A stretch of 63,952 nucleotides of DNA from Microscillaceae bacterium (lineage in GTDB: Bacteria; Bacteroidota; Bacteroidia; Cytophagales; Microscillaceae): the NCBI GenBank assembly GCA_011390205.1, contig JAABSX010000018.1:1-63952 (forward strand), read 5' to 3'. Both the position numbers and the translations under genes were made by a program. The first letter of the stretch is position 1; each line of letters begins with the position of its first letter. Positions 44,933-54,287 of this stretch are shown here, piece by piece. The notes below the pieces were generated by a model. It was not told the DNA's origin. It saw only the letters and a program-made list of their open reading frames with translations, and searched no databases.

Positions 44933-46802
44933 CCGCAGGAAGTGTAAAAGAAACTGTAGTGCCTTTTCCTAATTTGCTCTCTATGTGAATCGTGCCGCCG
45001 TTTTTTTCTACAAAATTTTTGCAGAGTAGCAATCCAAAGCCCGTCCCTTTTTCTTTTTGGGTGCCTGTGGTGCTAAAATGCTCTTCGGCATTAAAGATTT
45101 TTTGTATATTTTTTTCGGAGATTCCTACCCCTTGGTCTTTGACTTCTAGGTGTATTTGCTGCCCAGTATGCTGGGCTGTGATGCTGATGCTGGTCTGTTT
45201 TTCAGAAAATTTAATGGCATTAGAGAGGAGGTTACGCAATATAAAATTAACCATATTGGCATCTGCATACACTGTGATAGGTGCTTGGGCATCTAGCTTC
45301 AGGCTGACTTCTTTTTCTTGGGCTGTGATTTTATACAGAGAGATGTTTTCTGTCAAAAGCTGCTTAAGGTCTAGTTTTTCAGGTTCGAATTTAATGTCTT
45401 CAGTTTCAGAAAGAGACCATTGCAGCAAATTGTCTAACAGATTGACGAGTCTATTGACTGATTTTTGGGTTTCGGAGGTAAATTGTTTAATCTCCTCTTC
45501 GGTAAATGCTTGGAAATCAATTTCTAATATTTTCATAAAGCCTACGATGGTATTGAGGGGAGCCCTGAGGTCATGAGAGATGATAGACAAGAATTTATCT
45601 TTTACAGAGTTTAGCTTTGAGAGCCTTTCTTCGGAGTCTTGTAGTTTGGTATTATTGGCATTGAGTTCTTCGTTTTGTTGGTTTAGTTCGTGGTTATTTT
45701 CTTTAATCTGATAGATGTATTCACGCAGTTCCAAGAGCATTTGGTTAAAATTGCTATTTAGTTTTTTTACTTCTCGACTTGAGCCAGTGTTGGCAAGCTC
45801 TATGGGGCTATCAAAGCGGTTATCTACGTTTTGCTGTATGATTCGGCTCAGATTCTCGATAGGCTTTGTGATTTTATTGGCAGAAAGATAGCTAATCGAG
45901 ATACTTCCTAAGAGCATTAAAGCCGAATAAAAGACAAATAATTGGTAATGGTTCTTTTTGAGGTCTAAGATTTTTTTGTCTGTTTTTTTAAGAATATCCT
46001 CAATGGCGTAGATAAGCCCTGAGCCAAGCTGACGCAGCAGCCCTCTTTTACCTGATATTTTGCCATTGGTATAGTTAAGCCCTATGATAGATTCTAAGCG
46101 AACAAGCTGCTGAAAAAGGCTTTGGTACTCCATCAACAAGGCTTCTAATGCTGTTTTTTGGGTATTGCTCAGGTTTCTGTCTGTTTGTATAGATGCTCTA
46201 AAATCAGTATTGGTATCTGTAAACTTCTGTACATAGGCCGTGTCTTTTCTGTAGAGATAATCTTTTTCGTGGCGGCGCAGGGTGAGCAGCTTTGCTGGAT
46301 ACAGCCCTGTATCTTCTAATTGGTGTGCAGTAGCCCTTACACGCCCTTCTAGTCCATCATCTATGAATCCTCTTTGTAGGGTGAGTGCCACGACTTTATC
46401 AAACACCTGCCCGTATGCCTGCAAGCTGTCTTTAATTTTTAGGAGCTTGGCACTGAATGACATTTGGTCTTCATCAAGGCTTGTGGCTATAGGGTGTTGG
46501 GATAAACCTTGAAGTATTTCTTGTGTTTTTTTGAGCCGTGCGTGATGCTCAGTGAGGGATTTACTTTTCTTGGTTTTATAAAACTCTTGGGTAAGAATCT
46601 CGTGCGTAAAAAAATCTTGCTCTAGCTTATATAATGCAAAGACCTCTACAAGTAAGTTCTCTACCTTGTGATTAAACTCATTGAGCTTATCAGCTTTTTG
46701 ATAAAACCACCAGCTCATCAAGGCAGAAGCCACCAAGATGCCCACAAAGCCCATGAATACAAGGAACAATCGTTGCCTTAAAGAGCTTTCCCTTAATAAC
46801 AT
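44925..46802 (-). CDS. membrane sensor histidine kinase
   Basis: This protein has about 625 residues. One membrane helix (about 16-40, LVFMGFVGILVASALMSWWF) is followed by a helical periplasmic sensor region (about 40-295) and a second helix (about 300-320). A HAMP segment (KITKPIENLSRIIQQN), a coiled coil, HisKA (FLSIISHDLRAPLN, His410) and HATPase (ILRNLLSNAIKFS, VKDQGVGI, GTGFGLLLC) complete it. No receiver domain or adjacent response regulator is present, so it is an orphan. The longest frame starts with TTG at 46835; ATG at 46802, just before LLRESSLRQRLF, is preferred. The ligand is unknown. Confidence 0.93.
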   Translation of the reverse strand: MLLRESSLRQRLFLVFMGFVGILVASALMSWWFYQKADKLNEFNHKVENLLVEVFALYKLEQDFFTHEILTQEFYKTKKSKSLTEHHARLKKTQEILQGLSQHPIATSLDEDQMSFSAKLLKIKDSLQAYGQVFDKVVALTLQRGFIDDGLEGRVRATAHQLEDTGLYPAKLLTLRRHEKDYLYRKDTAYVQKFTDTNTDFRASIQTDRNLSNTQKTALEALLMEYQSLFQQLVRLESIIGLNYTNGKISGKRGLLRQLGSGLIYAIEDILKKTDKKILDLKKNHYQLFVFYSALMLLGSISISYLSANKITKPIENLSRIIQQNVDNRFDSPIELANTGSSREVKKLNSNFNQMLLELREYIYQIKENNHELNQQNEELNANNTKLQDSEERLSKLNSVKDKFLSIISHDLRAPLNTIVGFMKILEIDFQAFTEEEIKQFTSETQKSVNRLVNLLDNLLQWSLSETEDIKFEPEKLDLKQLLTENISLYKITAQEKEVSLKLDAQAPITVYADANMVNFILRNLLSNAIKFSEKQTSISITAQHTGQQIHLEVKDQGVGISEKNIQKIFNAEEHFSTTGTQKEKGTGFGLLLCKNFVEKNGGTIHIESKLGKGTTVSFTLPAAS

Positions 46803-47185
46803 TGGTAAAAGTTTTAGTGAATAATATCTCAACAACGCTTTATTTATACTTACACGTATTTCGGCAAACTGTTAGGTGAGTACACAAATTTACTTGATGA
46901 CCAAAACAGTTTACTTTTATCTACTCACTGGCACTTATCTTACATGAGTCATACAAGCATCAAAGCGATTTTTGTCCATACCTAAACAGACACTAACTTC
47001 TTTTGCAAGAATAGTGCAATTATTTTAATTCACAGGCATTCACCTATAAAACAAAATAGGCTATTCACCGATTAAAATAAGTTGATAGTCTGTGTATTCA
47101 TGTCTTTTATAAGTAAAGGTAAGCGCGTACAGATGTCTGTAGGGTTATATTTTTACGTAAAACTTTTACCCAACCTGCCGCTGAT
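46803..47185. other. intergenic region, no gene seen
   Basis: This is 383 AT-rich bases between the orphan histidine kinase start and the DUF4199 gene end. I see no credible gene, RNA or strong hairpin. It presumably carries the promoter of the kinase gene. Confidence 0.5.
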
Positions 47186-47731
47186 TTATTCAAAAAACAC
47201 AGGTTCTTTCTTAGCCATAGCTGCACTGACAACCAGTGAAATAAGAAAGCCAAAGAACACTGTGGAAATAAGCCCAAAAACGAACAATATGCCAGGCTGC
47301 ATCATATATGAAGAGAAACTTAGTGCGACATCTATCTGCTCCGAAGAGATCTCAGGATTTTGCGTTTCTATCTGCTCACGAGCTTTCTCTAGTGTCATAG
47401 CAATGAAATTAGGGTCTATAAAAGTCATATAAATCACACTAAAAGCTGAAGACAATACCCCAGAGATAAGGCTGATGAGTGTCCCTATTCCTAGGCCTTG
47501 AGAGAAGTTCATGTAACCTTCATTGCCTTGCTTAAAACTCTTGTGTGCCAGCACCATGCCCCCCACCAATATCACTAAACTAAGCAAAGAGAGTGCTTGA
47601 TTAAAGGCTTGCCCTGTGAGCTGCAAGATGATGTAAAATGCAATAGATGCCAGCCCTGTGATTAATCCGTAGGTCAGGCTAGTAGCCAATACAGTCGTTT
47701 TGGGTTCTTGATTCTCGAGGTGTTGTTCCAT
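47186..47731 (-). CDS. DUF4199 membrane protein
   Basis: This 181-residue Bacteroidota-specific membrane protein has four hydrophobic segments (about 18-38, 46-62, 82-106, 148-172). A soluble loop (DPNFIAMTLEKAREQIE) lies between the third and fourth. The order and the FKQGNEGYMNFSQGLGIGTL region match DUF4199. The function of the family is not established. It is divergent from the next histidine kinase by 248 bases. Confidence 0.88.
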   Translation of the reverse strand: MEQHLENQEPKTTVLATSLTYGLITGLASIAFYIILQLTGQAFNQALSLLSLVILVGGMVLAHKSFKQGNEGYMNFSQGLGIGTLISLISGVLSSAFSVIYMTFIDPNFIAMTLEKAREQIETQNPEISSEQIDVALSFSSYMMQPGILFVFGLISTVFFGFLISLVVSAAMAKKEPVFFE

Positions 47732-47979
47732 GATTCGTTTTGTTTATGGTATGTTGGTTTGTTGATAATCAGGATATATGTATGTAGTCGCAATGATACG
47801 AAAATCATTACATTTTTCAGTTTAAAAAGACTATCCTTTGAATATGACTTATTTTGGTACTAAATATGTTAAACAGTAGAGTACTGTGTATGAAGAGTGA
47901 AACACTTGCCAAAAAGTACACTCTATAATCGGTTAGAGTTTTTCTAAAACGTATATCACAGACAAATTAATAGCTTTAG

Positions 47980-49446
47980 ATGCATCATCTTATTAATATA
48001 GATTACATACATTCATTGGATAAAAAGCGAATAGCCCTGTGCCACCAGCTTCTTTTAATTATTCTAATAGTAAGTTTTCTGATTACGTTAGTCAGTGAGC
48101 TAGTGTTAGGAGGTGCTCCTTGGTTGGTAGAAGTCGCTGTAATTGCTCCTTTGTTGTTATTTTTGATTTGGATAAATGCCCGTGGGCATTACCGTATGGC
48201 AGGGCTTGTGATGGGTGTCTGTCTTCCGTTGATTGTGCTTTTGGCAGACGCGTTTTTTAAGCTAAAAGTAGCTCAACTAGGCTCTGTGTCAGAGTATATC
48301 ATTCCGTATTTGTTGCTCTTAAGTCTGCTTTCTGTTCCTTTTTTGATTTTTGATATTGAGCGAGACAGGTTTTTTTTGCTATCTAGCCTGTCTGTGAATC
48401 TTTTGTCAGTGTTTTTATTGGGTTATTTCCATCAATATTTAGGGATGGAAGGTTTGTTAGACGCAGCAGAGGCAACGGGTTACATATATTTCAAGTATGT
48501 TTTTCTGCTCAATTGGCTTTTGTTTGTGTTTTCATTTTGGGTACTAAAACAGATGAACCACCACTATGAAACCGAGCTTGAGTCTGCCAACTACGAGCTA
48601 CAGTCTAAGCAAGAAGAAATCCAGTGCCAAAACGAAGAACTTACCCAACAATCTGAGCAAATCAAGCACATCAACCAAGAATTGGCAGATAAAGAACAGT
48701 CAGTCAGAAATCAAAACCTCACTCTTGAGCAAGAGGTCAGTAAACAGACCACAGCACTTAAAGCCATCAATCAAGAGCTAGACCTTTTTTTGTATCGGTC
48801 TTCACATGACTTACGCCGCCCCCTTACTACCTTAATGGGGCTTGCCGAAGTAGCACGTGCAAACCCTGACCCCGAACTTGCCTTTGAGCTCTTAGAAAAA
48901 GTAAACTTCACGGCACACCAAATGGACAAGATGCTCACAAAACTCAGAATGGTAAGTGATATCAATGGAGATACCATCACTTTTGACAACATCAAACTCA
49001 GAAAAATTATTCAATATCAGCACAAGTTATTCCAGAAAAAAATAGACAAACTAGGCATAAACATCAGTATAGATTATGACCCCAAGCTTCAGATTTGGTG
49101 TAATGATACCTTGCTAAATGCTATTTTTTATAATTTGATAGAAAACGCAATTCAGTTTTCACGCCAAAGAGAACCTTTTATTCAGGTAATTATTAGGTTA
49201 GAAGAAGATATTCTCCACGTACGCTTTTTAGACAACGGGCAAGGCATAGAAGAGCAGTACCTCCCACATATATTTGAGATGTATTTCAGAGCCAATGAAT
49301 ACGCAAAAGGGAATGGGCTTGGACTCTACGTAGTCCGAAAATCTCTCGAAAAACTCAATGGCACTATAGAAGTAAGCAGCGTTTATGGAGAAAAAACCCA
49401 GTTTGACATCAGAATCCCGTATATCCCACCTAAACTTAAGAAGTAA
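47980..49446 (+). CDS. six-helix membrane histidine kinase
   Basis: This 488-residue protein has an N-terminal domain of six membrane helices (about residues 18-190) without a large periplasmic loop, suggesting it senses something in the membrane or cytoplasm. A coiled coil (about 195-255) leads to HisKA (FLYRSSHDLRRPLTTLMG, His at about 277) and HATPase (LIENAIQFSRQ, FLDNGQGIEEQYLPHIFEMY, GNGLGLYVVRK). No response regulator is adjacent. The 3' end overlaps the convergent pabA gene by 11 bases. Confidence 0.92.
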   Translation: MHHLINIDYIHSLDKKRIALCHQLLLIILIVSFLITLVSELVLGGAPWLVEVAVIAPLLLFLIWINARGHYRMAGLVMGVCLPLIVLLADAFFKLKVAQLGSVSEYIIPYLLLLSLLSVPFLIFDIERDRFFLLSSLSVNLLSVFLLGYFHQYLGMEGLLDAAEATGYIYFKYVFLLNWLLFVFSFWVLKQMNHHYETELESANYELQSKQEEIQCQNEELTQQSEQIKHINQELADKEQSVRNQNLTLEQEVSKQTTALKAINQELDLFLYRSSHDLRRPLTTLMGLAEVARANPDPELAFELLEKVNFTAHQMDKMLTKLRMVSDINGDTITFDNIKLRKIIQYQHKLFQKKIDKLGINISIDYDPKLQIWCNDTLLNAIFYNLIENAIQFSRQREPFIQVIIRLEEDILHVRFLDNGQGIEEQYLPHIFEMYFRANEYAKGNGLGLYVVRKSLEKLNGTIEVSSVYGEKTQFDIRIPYIPPKLKK

Positions 49447-50011
49447 GCCAGTTTTGAATCATTAGATTCCCCTGTGGAGTCATCACAGATTCAGGGTGAA
49501 ACTGTAGCCCTCGCACATCCCATGTCTTATGCCTCAAACCCATAATAATACCCTGCTCACTCAATGCCGTAACTTCTAACACATCTTCAGGAAAACCAGC
49601 ATGCTCCACTGCCCAAGAGTGATACAGCCCCACTTCTATCTGCTTGGGGAGATTTCTAAAAAGAGTATCTTCTGCCAGAATTTTTACCTGATGTGCAAGC
49701 CCATGGTAAATCTGTGAGAGGTTAAGTAGCTTTGCCCCAAAGACTTCTGCTATAGCCTGATGCCCAAGGCAAATGCCCAATATACTTTTTTGGGAGGCAT
49801 AGGCACGAATCAAAGGCAATAACAAACCTGCCTCAGAGGGAATGCCCGGACCAGGGCTGAGTAAAATTTTATCGTACTTTTGCACCTGAGGCAGCATAAT
49901 TTGGTCATTATAAACCACATCAAGCACCAAGTCAGAAACATCTGCCTCTTCTATGAGTTGAGCAAGATTGTAAGTAAAAGAATCATAATTGTCTAAAAGC
50001 AATACTTTCAT
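49436..50011 (-). CDS. pabA: aminodeoxychorismate/anthranilate synthase component II (glutamine amidotransferase)
   Basis: This 191-residue class I glutamine amidotransferase supplies ammonia to a chorismate-using partner. Residues are LLLDNYDSFTYNLAQ, LLSPGPGIPSEAG, nucleophile Cys in ILGICLGHQA, and the His-Glu pair in GLQFHPESVMTP. The partner is next door: pabB is transcribed divergently, 33 bases away, so p-aminobenzoate synthesis is more likely than tryptophan synthesis. In many bacteria one such subunit serves both pathways. Confidence 0.93.
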   Translation of the reverse strand: MKVLLLDNYDSFTYNLAQLIEEADVSDLVLDVVYNDQIMLPQVQKYDKILLSPGPGIPSEAGLLLPLIRAYASQKSILGICLGHQAIAEVFGAKLLNLSQIYHGLAHQVKILAEDTLFRNLPKQIEVGLYHSWAVEHAGFPEDVLEVTALSEQGIIMGLRHKTWDVRGLQFHPESVMTPQGNLMIQNWLTS

Positions 50012-50044
50012 ATAAAATGCCTCAAAGGGCTTTTCAGTTTTTCG

Positions 50045-51055
50045 ATGAAAAATATGTACACACTACCTGACAAAACACGCCAAAAGATAAATAAACTGGC
50101 GCAAAATCAAGTTCCGTTTTGGTTTATGACTGATTTTTTGGGGCAGCAAGCTTGGGTGCTAGACCAAAACGAGCTGGCTAAAGAGAACATATATTTTGAC
50201 TACCAAGGGCAAGGCAATCTGCCTACAAACCCACATACAGAAATAGCTAAAGTATTGTTTGAAAAATTCCCGATTTCTTATGAAGCTTATCAGCAAAAAT
50301 TTGAGCAGATACAGCAGCACATCAGAAGAGGGGATACTTATCTATTAAACCTCTCTGCCCCCACACAGATTCAAACCAACCTTAGCCTTTGGCAGATATT
50401 TTTGCAAAGTAAGGCAAAATACCGACTCTTTTTTAAAGACCAACTGCTTTGTTTTTCGCCCGAAACTTTCATACAAATCAAAAACGGAAAAATATTTACC
50501 TACCCTATGAAGGGAACCATAGAAGCAAAAATACCCCAAGCACAAAATCAAGTACTCACAGACCCTAAAGAGAAAGCAGAGCATTATACCATCGTGGATT
50601 TACTCCGAAATGACCTTAATGCCGTGGCTAAAAAAGTACAGGTCAAGAGATTTAGGTATCTGGAAAGGCTCATCACTTCTGACAAAGACCTCTGGCAAGT
50701 AAGCTCAGAGATTTGTGGAGACTTGCCCCCAGATTATCGCACACATTTAGGAGATTTGCTGGCTCGGCTGCTGCCCGCAGGCTCTATCTCAGGAGCACCC
50801 AAGCCCAAAACCATAGAAATTATCACCCAGACCGAGGGCTACGAAAGAGGATTCTATACTGGAGTTATGGGGTACTTTGATGGGCAAAGTTTAGACACAG
50901 CTGTAATGATTCGCTTCATAGAGCGGCAAGGCAATGCACTTTGTTTTAAAAGTGGGGGAGGGCTTACTTTTATGAGTGAGCCAAAAAAAGAGTACGAAGA
51001 ACTAATCAATAAGGTATATTTGCCTTTTCCTATAGCTGTGTTTTCTAATCATTGA
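50045..51055 (+). CDS. pabB: aminodeoxychorismate synthase component I
   Basis: This 336-residue chorismate-binding enzyme makes 4-amino-4-deoxychorismate for folate. It shows FSPETFIQIKNGKIFTYPMKGT, VDLLRNDLNAVA, LLPAGSISGAPKPKT and RGFYTGVMGYFDG, the PabB/TrpE core. It is short (family 430-470) because the N-terminal regulatory half is reduced, as in several Bacteroidota PabB. The PAGSISGAPK form fits PabB. The start is ATG at 50045. It is followed by prmC after 10 bases, so likely one transcript. Confidence 0.92.
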   Translation: MKNMYTLPDKTRQKINKLAQNQVPFWFMTDFLGQQAWVLDQNELAKENIYFDYQGQGNLPTNPHTEIAKVLFEKFPISYEAYQQKFEQIQQHIRRGDTYLLNLSAPTQIQTNLSLWQIFLQSKAKYRLFFKDQLLCFSPETFIQIKNGKIFTYPMKGTIEAKIPQAQNQVLTDPKEKAEHYTIVDLLRNDLNAVAKKVQVKRFRYLERLITSDKDLWQVSSEICGDLPPDYRTHLGDLLARLLPAGSISGAPKPKTIEIITQTEGYERGFYTGVMGYFDGQSLDTAVMIRFIERQGNALCFKSGGGLTFMSEPKKEYEELINKVYLPFPIAVFSNH

Positions 51056-51065
51056 TAAATTTTTT

Positions 51066-52025
51066 ATGGAAAAATCTCCTGCTCCTGATTTAAAAGACAT
51101 CCTGAAAGTGCTTCAAGAAGAGCAGCACATCTCAAGCAAAAAACTGCAACAGAAAGTAGAAGACATCTTACGCCAAATCCCTAAGATTTCTCTCTTAGAA
51201 GCCAAAAGTCTGGCTAAGCAAGTGCTGGCACATTGCTTAGAAATCAAACAAATAGATATTTTATTAGACAAAAGTCTGGCAGACATCAGCCCCACTCAAT
51301 GGGAGGAGCTCACTCAAGTGTTGTGCCGATTGCTTGCTGCCGAGCCATTGCAATACATCATAGGAGAGGTTCAGTTTTACCATAATGTGTACCTTCGTCT
51401 TAGCTCTGCCGTGCTGATTCCGCGCCCAGAGACCGAAGAAATCATAGACTACATTCTCAAAAAACACCAGCAAAACCCACCTCAGCGTGTTTTAGACATA
51501 GGTACTGGCAGTGCTTGCATCGCCATTACACTCGCCAAGCACTTCCCAAATGCTGTAGTATGGGCATTAGATATTTCTGAGGATGCCCTTGAAGTAGCCC
51601 AGCAAAATGCCTTACAAAACCAAGTAGAGATTCAATTCAGACAGGCAGATATGCTTCATCTGGATACAAGTGATTTTCCAGAGTTTGAGATGATTGTCAG
51701 CAATCCACCTTACGTAACCGAAGCCGAGAAAGAAGCCATGCACACCAATGTGCTGCAATATGAGCCGCATTTGGCCCTGTTTGTACCTAATCAGAATCCT
51801 TTGATTTTTTACAAAGCTATTGTGGCCTTTGCCCAAAAAAAACTACTGCATAAAGGATGTATCTATCTGGAAATCAATGAGTTATTTGGATATGAGATGA
51901 ATCTGTTACTCCAAAGCTATTCATTTACAGACATCCGCTTGCACCAAGATATGCAAGGCAAAGACCGCTTTGTGTCTGCTACATACTTACACTCTTCTAC
52001 AGGCTTCCAATCCCCACAACCTTAG
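51066..52025 (+). CDS. prmC: release factor glutamine N5-methyltransferase
   Basis: This 319-residue SAM-dependent enzyme methylates the GGQ glutamine of peptide release factors. A helical N-terminal domain (about 1-110) leads to PLQYIIGEVQFY and LIPRPETEEI. The SAM site is VLDIGTGSACIAITLAKHFP, and the catalytic NPPY is in IVSNPPYVTEAEK. It is about 30 residues longer than E. coli PrmC at the N-terminus; it may begin later, but no better start was seen. The last 29 bases overlap the convergent secreted-protein gene. Confidence 0.93.
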   Translation: MEKSPAPDLKDILKVLQEEQHISSKKLQQKVEDILRQIPKISLLEAKSLAKQVLAHCLEIKQIDILLDKSLADISPTQWEELTQVLCRLLAAEPLQYIIGEVQFYHNVYLRLSSAVLIPRPETEEIIDYILKKHQQNPPQRVLDIGTGSACIAITLAKHFPNAVVWALDISEDALEVAQQNALQNQVEIQFRQADMLHLDTSDFPEFEMIVSNPPYVTEAEKEAMHTNVLQYEPHLALFVPNQNPLIFYKAIVAFAQKKLLHKGCIYLEINELFGYEMNLLLQSYSFTDIRLHQDMQGKDRFVSATYLHSSTGFQSPQP

Positions 52026-52488
52026 GGCTGCTGATGCTAGGGTGGTTCTCTGGCACAATGATAGAAATAGGGGCGGGCATCCCAGCAATGCCTGCTTTTT
52101 TGCCTATCCAGATTTTATACACCATTCCACGAACAGCACTTTCGCCATAGCCTGTGCCTTGTGTAGGGCTGGCATTGACACGTGTAATCTGTATGGGGGA
52201 GGCATAAAACTTGATATTGTTGAAGTCTTTTTTGAGAGAGAAAGGTTTGATGGTGTTGCGAAGCCTTAGCCCATCATCCTCTACCAATGTCCCCCCTGCA
52301 ATGCGTACAAAATTTTCGGCACATTTATCTAGAGAGCCACTTTGTGTGAGTGTACGGATGTACTGTTCTAAGACTACTTTGACCTCTGAGGGAAGTTTTT
52401 TGACAGGAATGTCATTGGTTTTTGATTGTGTATAGGCATTGCCTGTCCAGATAATCATTGCGAGGGTAATACAAAAGAGATTTTTCAT
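51997..52488 (-). CDS. small secreted protein, function unknown
   Basis: This 163-residue protein has a signal peptide (about 1-20, MKNLFCITLAMIIWTGNAYT). The mature part has one Cys and features GGTLVEDDGLRLRNTIKPFS and ISIIVPENHPSIS. No family was recognised; it looks like a compact alpha/beta periplasmic domain. Its 3' end overlaps prmC by 29 bases on the opposite strand, a real convergent overlap, since both frames end in well-formed protein. Confidence 0.72.
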   Translation of the reverse strand: MKNLFCITLAMIIWTGNAYTQSKTNDIPVKKLPSEVKVVLEQYIRTLTQSGSLDKCAENFVRIAGGTLVEDDGLRLRNTIKPFSLKKDFNNIKFYASPIQITRVNASPTQGTGYGESAVRGMVYKIWIGKKAGIAGMPAPISIIVPENHPSISSPKVVGIGSL

Positions 52489-52894
52489 GTTAGTTAAGAT
52501 TTATTGGATAATTGATTTAGAAGTGGGTGCTTGCATATATTTAGTTTATACTATATTTTGTGTAATGGGCTGATAATTGGTATATTATCAGATTAATAGA
52601 TGAGCGCATTTACTTATTCAATATGGATTACTTTGCAGCTATGAAATAGTTGATAGATAATATTTAAAAAAATGGACTTCATTCCTAAAAATTTACGGCT
52701 GCTTACCTTTATGGTTACGTAATAAATAATCAATTTGCCAATGCAAACAAGATAAATTCTTTTTTGTAATGTGTCTAAAGCTTGTTTTTTTGTATAAAAT
52801 CTCTTAAAATTTGAATATAATCGTATAAAAAATGCCAAAAACTCTGAATTATTCTTTAATTTAATGAGTTCGTAGTCAATTAAGAAAAGTGAGC
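52489..52894. other. AT-rich intergenic region, no gene seen
   Basis: This is about 400 bases of very AT-rich sequence. A minus-strand open frame of 106 codons (52614-52934) is composed mostly of Leu, Phe, Lys and Ile as expected by chance, and runs over the promoter side of the next gene; I do not call it. Otherwise nothing is visible. Confidence 0.5.
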
Positions 52895-54148
52895 ATGAAC
52901 CATAAAAATTCTTCAGTAGTGACAAAAAAGACAAGATATACTGCTCTGTTTATATTGTCATGGTTATTTTTTGAAAATGTCAATGCACAAAACCTTGCCT
53001 CCACTGAAGGCAGAGGTTTCGATATTTTTGCGTTGATTATAGTATTGTTGGGGCTGATATTCATAGCGGGCTTGGTCATTTTTCAGCACAAACTTCAGAT
53101 AAGACGATTGAGAAAAATCGTGGCACAGCAAGTTAGCCACAAGGCAGAGTTACACAAAAGATTTACTCAGCAAGAGGAAGATATTTATAACCTTGGCCAA
53201 ACCCTAAACAATGTCAAAAAAGACCTGCAGTTTAAAGACGAACTTCTCTACCTCAATGATGCCCAACTCCGTGCTGCAGATTTGGTCAATACAGAAAATT
53301 TTCCTGAGCTAGGTTACCGAGAGCCTGAGACTGTCATGAACAACATCGTGGCACGCAAAACCCGTGATACTCTAGAGAGCATTATGTATGCAAGACAGAT
53401 ACAACAGGCCATGCTCCCCAAATTAGAGGCTTTCAAAGCAGTTATTCCTGATTCTTTTGTGCTTTTCAGACCCAGAGATATGGTCAGTGGAGATTTTTAT
53501 TGGTTTAATTCTAAAAGCCACCGTTCTGTGATTAGTGCCATAGATTGTACGGGGCATGGAGTGCCTGGTGCTTTTTTGAGCATGATAGGCAACGAGCTAC
53601 TCAACAAGATTGTCGTGTTCAAAGGCATCACAGAGCCGAGCAAAATCTTGAACCAGCTACAAATGGAAATGCGCAATACCCTTAAGCAAAAAGAAAATGG
53701 AAATGAAGATGGCATGGACATTGGCATCTGCACACTACACATGGTGCCTTCAGAGTTAGAAGAGCTTTTTGGCAAGCCAAGGCTTGAGTTTGCAGGGGCA
53801 AAAAATAGCCTGATATACATTCAAAAAGGAGAAATGCACATCGTAAAAGGCGATAAAGTACCCATAGGCGGATATTTATTTAAGGATGATTATAACTTTA
53901 CCAACCATAGCATTTCGCTAGAAGGAGAGACTACTTTTTATATGTTCTCAGATGGCTACGCCGATCAGTTTGGGGGCAAAGACCGCAAAAAGTTTATGGT
54001 AAGTCGGTTTAGAGAGTTGCTGATTGAGATTCATGCAGAGCCAATGGAGATGCAAAAACGAAGACTAGAAAAAGAATTACTTGACTGGATGGGCGGAATG
54101 CACCAAATAGATGACATTCTGGTCATGGGTTTTAAAATAAATGTCTAA
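52895..54148 (+). CDS. membrane-anchored SpoIIE/PP2C-type serine phosphatase
   Basis: This protein has about 417 residues. The N-terminal region has a signal-like segment (about 15-32) and a membrane helix (about 48-70, FDIFALIIVLLGLIFIAGLV). A cytoplasmic coiled coil (about 80-140) precedes the SpoIIE phosphatase domain (about 160-417). Metal-binding acidic motifs are FRPRDMVSGDFYWF, ISAIDCTGHGVPGAFLSMIG and TTFYMFSDGYADQFGG, plus QIDDILVMGFKI at the end. Such phosphatases act on anti-sigma antagonist proteins. The start is ATG at 52895 rather than GTG at 52889. Targets are not in the window. Confidence 0.92.
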   Translation: MNHKNSSVVTKKTRYTALFILSWLFFENVNAQNLASTEGRGFDIFALIIVLLGLIFIAGLVIFQHKLQIRRLRKIVAQQVSHKAELHKRFTQQEEDIYNLGQTLNNVKKDLQFKDELLYLNDAQLRAADLVNTENFPELGYREPETVMNNIVARKTRDTLESIMYARQIQQAMLPKLEAFKAVIPDSFVLFRPRDMVSGDFYWFNSKSHRSVISAIDCTGHGVPGAFLSMIGNELLNKIVVFKGITEPSKILNQLQMEMRNTLKQKENGNEDGMDIGICTLHMVPSELEELFGKPRLEFAGAKNSLIYIQKGEMHIVKGDKVPIGGYLFKDDYNFTNHSISLEGETTFYMFSDGYADQFGGKDRKKFMVSRFRELLIEIHAEPMEMQKRRLEKELLDWMGGMHQIDDILVMGFKINV

Positions 54149-54218
54149 AATAAGTAGCATATATTTGGATTATTCAAAACTATGTGTTATCATTGCAGTC
54201 CATAGCTGGTTGAAGGAT

Positions 54219-54257
54219 AAAGGAGGCTAGGTAAACATCCCCGTTTACTCCTCCTTT
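54219..54257 (+). terminator. terminator after the SpoIIE-type phosphatase
   Basis: AAAGGAGG...GTAAAC pairs with GTTTAC...CCTCCTTT around ATCCCC, with a small internal bulge. A T-rich stretch follows. Confidence 0.7.
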
Positions 54258-54287
54258 GTCTTCTTTAGAGCCACCCTTTATTTTTCC

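Noticed and set aside
44925-49446. The two histidine kinases as a two-component operon
   Set aside because: They are on opposite strands, separated by a DUF4199 gene, and no response regulator is present.
52614-52934. Minus-strand open frame of 106 codons
   Set aside because: Composition (Leu/Phe/Lys/Ile/Tyr) is what AT-rich noncoding DNA gives, and it overlaps the start of the phosphatase gene.
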